Below, one piece after another: positions 61,500 to 64,000 of a DNA stretch of 64,000 bases. Numbering within the stretch: position 1 is the first letter of the stretch; each line of letters begins with the position of its first letter. The position numbers and the translations under genes were made by a program. The notes under the pieces are model-generated. The model saw nothing but the letters and a program-made list of their open reading frames with translations. It was not told the origin of the DNA and searched no databases. Source of the stretch: an uncultured Eubacteriales bacterium (GTDB lineage Bacteria; Bacillota; Clostridia; Christensenellales; CAG-917); the NCBI GenBank assembly GCA_900545885.1, contig URAF01000010.1, positions 1 through 64,000 on the forward strand, given 5' to 3'.

Positions 61500-62659
61500 A
61501 AAAGCAGTCCTTCTTTGCATTTGACAAACCGCTTGCAATAACCGCGGTTTTGCTTTCGGCACTCGGGTTGGTGTTCATTTACTCCGCGTCGAGTTATTCC
61601 GCGGACATAACTTTCGGCGACTCTTTCCACTACGTCAAAACGCAGGCGGTCGCGCTCGTTCTCGGCATTGCCGCTATGCTTGCCGTGTCTTTCGTCCGTC
61701 CGCAGACCTTTTCCAAAATTTCTCCGTGGCTGTACGTCGGCGGAATAGTGCTGCTTGCGGCAGTTTTCATTCCCGGACTCGGTGTTGAAAGCTACGGTGC
61801 GAAAAGGTGGCTCAACCTCGGCTTTTTCACCATTCAGCCGTCGGAGTTCGCGAAGTTTGCAATGGTTATCTTTATGGCTCGTTTTGCCGCCGTCAAAGGC
61901 GTGGACAAGTTCCCGAAAATGCTGTTGTTTCTCGTTATGGGCGGCGTTGTGTGCCTGCTTCTGCTTTTCGAACCGAACATGTCAATCACCGTTTGCGTCG
62001 GTGCGGTCACGTTCATCATGCTGTTCGTTGCGGGAGCAAAGCCCAAACATATGCTGATTGTAATGCTCCCCGTACTCGCGGCAGGTATTGCGCTTATTTT
62101 TGCCGAACCTTACCGCGTGCGCAGATTGCTCGCCTTTCTCAATCCTTGGGAATCGCCGCTCGACGAAGGGTATCAGCTCATTCAGTCGTATTACGCACTC
62201 GGTTCGGGCGGGCTTTTCGGGGTAGGGCTCTTCAACTCCCGTCAGAAATACCTTTTCCTGCCTTTTGCCGAAAGCGACTTCATTATGTCCGTCATCGGCG
62301 AAGAAACGGGCATTGTCGGAATGCTGATTATAATTGCGCTTTTCCTTGTGATAGTCGTAAGGGGCACGGTCATAGCTTTGCGCGCGACGGACAGATTTTC
62401 CTGTTACACAGCGGCGGGGATTACCGCGGTCATCGCGGTGCAGACCGTTTTCAATATCGCCGTCGTATGCGGCGCAGTACCGCCGACGGGACTTCCGTTG
62501 CCGTTCATCAGCGCGGGCGGCACTTCGCTGGTTGCCTATCTTGCTGCGGTCGGGGTTTTGCTTTCGGTGTCGCGTTATTCCTGCGAAAGGTTTTTGAAAC
62601 CGTCTTTTGCGCTTCGGCGTTCCGAAAACGCGGTAGCCCGAAGTATGCAAACGGCATAG
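61496..62659 (+). CDS. ftsW: FtsW/SpoVE-type SEDS glycosyltransferase
   Basis: Polymerises lipid II with the class B PBP at the septum. 387 residues from ATG 61496 (ATGA overlap with murD). About ten membrane segments; KTQA, GVESYGAKRWLNLG, QPSEFAK, YQLIQSYYALGSGGLFGVGL, ESDFIMSVIGEETG and PTGLPLPFISAGGTSL are family motifs. It could act in division or sporulation. Confidence 0.95.
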   Translation: MKKQSFFAFDKPLAITAVLLSALGLVFIYSASSYSADITFGDSFHYVKTQAVALVLGIAAMLAVSFVRPQTFSKISPWLYVGGIVLLAAVFIPGLGVESYGAKRWLNLGFFTIQPSEFAKFAMVIFMARFAAVKGVDKFPKMLLFLVMGGVVCLLLLFEPNMSITVCVGAVTFIMLFVAGAKPKHMLIVMLPVLAAGIALIFAEPYRVRRLLAFLNPWESPLDEGYQLIQSYYALGSGGLFGVGLFNSRQKYLFLPFAESDFIMSVIGEETGIVGMLIIIALFLVIVVRGTVIALRATDRFSCYTAAGITAVIAVQTVFNIAVVCGAVPPTGLPLPFISAGGTSLVAYLAAVGVLLSVSRYSCERFLKPSFALRRSENAVARSMQTA

Positions 62660-62698
62660 GATATGTATGCGGCACAGGTGAGTATTTTGGGGGAGTAT

Positions 62699-63970
62699 AT
62701 GGCAGAAAAACAGATATTCCGCATAACGGGAGGAAATCCGCTCTTCGGCAGAGTGGAACTGCACGGTGCTAAAAACGCCGTTCTTCCCATGCTTGCGGCA
62801 AGTATAATGACAAGCGATAAAGTCACGGTTTGCGACTGTCCCGCGATAAGCGACGTAGACGATATGACAAGCGTACTTACCGCGCTCGGCGTAACAGTGT
62901 CGAGGTCGGGACGCGAAATATCCGTAAGCGGAACGCCTACTGTAACGGAAATTCCGCCGCACCTTGCGTGCGCAATGCGTTCGTCGGTGTTTATGTTGGG
63001 GCCGTTGCTTGCGGAAGCGGGAGAAGTCAGACTTTTTACTCCCGGCGGTTGCAGAATAGGCGCGCGGCCTCTCGACATACATTTCGACGGATTTTGCAAA
63101 CTCGGCGCACGCGTAGAATACGGCGAAGATTACGTCAACTGTTCGGCGGACGGACTGAAAGGTGCGGACATCGTTCTCAAATATCCGAGCGTCGGCGCAA
63201 CGGAAAATCTCGTTATGGCGGCAGTAAAGGCAAAAGGAACAACCAGACTTATAGGCGCGGCGCGAGAACCCGAAATATGTTCGCTTGTCCGACTGTTGCG
63301 CAAAATGGGCGCGGACATTTCGGGAGAGGGAACTCCCGTGATTACCGTTCGGGGCGTCGATACGCTGGAAGGCGCGACCTGTACGCCCGTTCCCGACAGA
63401 ATAGTGACGGGTACGGTTATGGCGGCAGTTGCCGTTTGCGGCGGCAGAGTGGAGATTTCAAACGCAGACGCGTCGGTTATGGGTGCGGTAATTTCGCCGT
63501 TTCTCACGTCGCACACGTTTTTGGTGGAGCACGGCGGAGTTATGATATTCGAAAGTGACGGAATGCTCAATCCGACCGACATAGTCACGGGTCCGTATCC
63601 GTTGTTTCCGACCGATATGCAGGCGCCGTTTATGGCGTGTCAGTGTTATGCCTGCGGACTCAGCAGTATGCGCGAAACCGTTTTCGAAGACAGGTTTGCA
63701 CACGTTCAGGAACTGCGCAAAATGGGCGCGGACATCGCACTTGCGGGAAATACCGCTTTCGTTGACGGAAGCCGCGGAATGTTCGGAGCAAAGATAAGCG
63801 CGGCGGATTTGCGCGGCGGAGCAGGGTTGATTGTAGCGGCTCTCGGCGCAAAGGGCGAAAGCCAGCTCGACGGATTGAGATACATAGACCGCGGATACGA
63901 AAAAATAGAAGAAACGTTCACCGCGCTCGGCGGAAAAATATCACGTGAAAATGTCAAAATCGGCGATTAA
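62699..63970 (+). CDS. murA: UDP-N-acetylglucosamine 1-carboxyvinyltransferase MurA
   Basis: First committed step of peptidoglycan synthesis. ATG 62699 with GGGGGAG upstream gives 423 residues; an ATG at 62663 would add 12 non-family residues. LHGAKNAVLPMLAAS, the active-site Cys118 in PGGCRIGARP (the form that fosfomycin attacks), GATENLVMAA, PTDMQAPFMA and DRGYEKIEE are present. Last gene of this dcw segment; murG, murC, ftsQ and ftsZ are not in the window. Confidence 0.94.
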   Translation: MAEKQIFRITGGNPLFGRVELHGAKNAVLPMLAASIMTSDKVTVCDCPAISDVDDMTSVLTALGVTVSRSGREISVSGTPTVTEIPPHLACAMRSSVFMLGPLLAEAGEVRLFTPGGCRIGARPLDIHFDGFCKLGARVEYGEDYVNCSADGLKGADIVLKYPSVGATENLVMAAVKAKGTTRLIGAAREPEICSLVRLLRKMGADISGEGTPVITVRGVDTLEGATCTPVPDRIVTGTVMAAVAVCGGRVEISNADASVMGAVISPFLTSHTFLVEHGGVMIFESDGMLNPTDIVTGPYPLFPTDMQAPFMACQCYACGLSSMRETVFEDRFAHVQELRKMGADIALAGNTAFVDGSRGMFGAKISAADLRGGAGLIVAALGAKGESQLDGLRYIDRGYEKIEETFTALGGKISRENVKIGD

Positions 63971-63995
63971 CGCCGATTTTGCACCGATTTCGGCG
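63956..63995 (+). terminator. Terminator overlapping the murA stop, with two alternative hairpins
   Basis: Hairpin 1: AAAATCGGCG/CGCCGATTTT (63956-63965 with 63971-63980), spanning the murA stop codon. Hairpin 2 reuses CGCCGA (63971-63976) with TCGGCG (63990-63995), followed by TTTTT. They cannot both form. Confidence 0.75.
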
Positions 63996-64000
63996 TTTTT

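Overview
The window looks like chromosome from an anaerobic, low-to-medium G+C Gram-positive bacterium, most likely an uncultured gut-type member of the Clostridia. The evidence is the gene set: NfnAB electron-bifurcating transhydrogenase, an FMN riboswitch with the ECF substrate-binding protein RibU, SepF, an MraZ-led division/cell-wall cluster, a MurE with the DNPR motif of meso-diaminopimelate ligases, HslUV, RqcH, and the comM-dprA-topA-trmFO-hslVU order familiar from Firmicutes. No outer-membrane genes are seen. Base composition is near half G+C by eye, and most genes lie on the + strand. There is no prophage, insertion sequence, CRISPR array or rRNA operon.

Layout. 1-760: end of a tRNA array (3' tip of tRNA-Gly, tRNA-Cys, tRNA-Leu) with duplicated tRNA pieces. 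839-13404: SipW-type signal peptidase, comM, dprA, topA, trmFO, hslVU, hisS, an RseC-like protein, thioredoxin and glyA. 13600-15897: a divergent pair of Asn/Gly/Tyr-rich proteins of unknown function, the second overlapping a cytoplasmic subtilase. 16035-24732: cysteine desulfurase opposite a DUF3343 protein, nth, nfnAB, obgE, a membrane protein, a nadD-yqeK fusion and rsfS. 24800-28573: small repeats, then an FMN-riboswitch transcript with a ribU-tsaE fusion, tsaB, rimI and a hydrolase. 28600-32551: a giant BspA-like lipoprotein with its own promoter and palindromic operator. 32806-41486: membrane-anchored murF, ddl, icd, a PdaB-like deacetylase, a double-OB protein and an alpha-galactosidase. 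41486-49666: yggS, sepF, lspA, rluD, rqcH, tig, clpP, clpX. 50179-52832: engB, a decayed-looking small ORF, a phosphoesterase and a Cys-rich conserved-type protein. 53508-63982: mraZ, rsmH, an FtsL-position protein, a PASTA penicillin-binding protein, murE, mraY, murD, ftsW, murA.

Functionally the window is dominated by wall synthesis and division (murA, murD, murE, murF, ddl, mraY, ftsW, PBP, sepF), protein quality control (tig, clpXP, hslUV, rqcH, trx) and RNA/translation maintenance (trmFO, tsaB/tsaE, rimI, rluD, rsmH, rsfS, obgE, engB).

The most unusual observations are: (1) a set of genes whose -10 hexamer ends exactly 6 nt before the start codon and which lack a Shine-Dalgarno, which implies leaderless mRNAs; (2) the RibU-TsaE fusion, which puts an essential tRNA-modification ATPase under an FMN riboswitch; (3) a 60-nt palindromic element present twice, 48/60 identical without gaps; (4) the prion-like Asn/Gly/Tyr protein pair with a subtilase; (5) several core proteins carrying extra domains or tails (MurF, LspA, trigger factor, FtsL-position protein).
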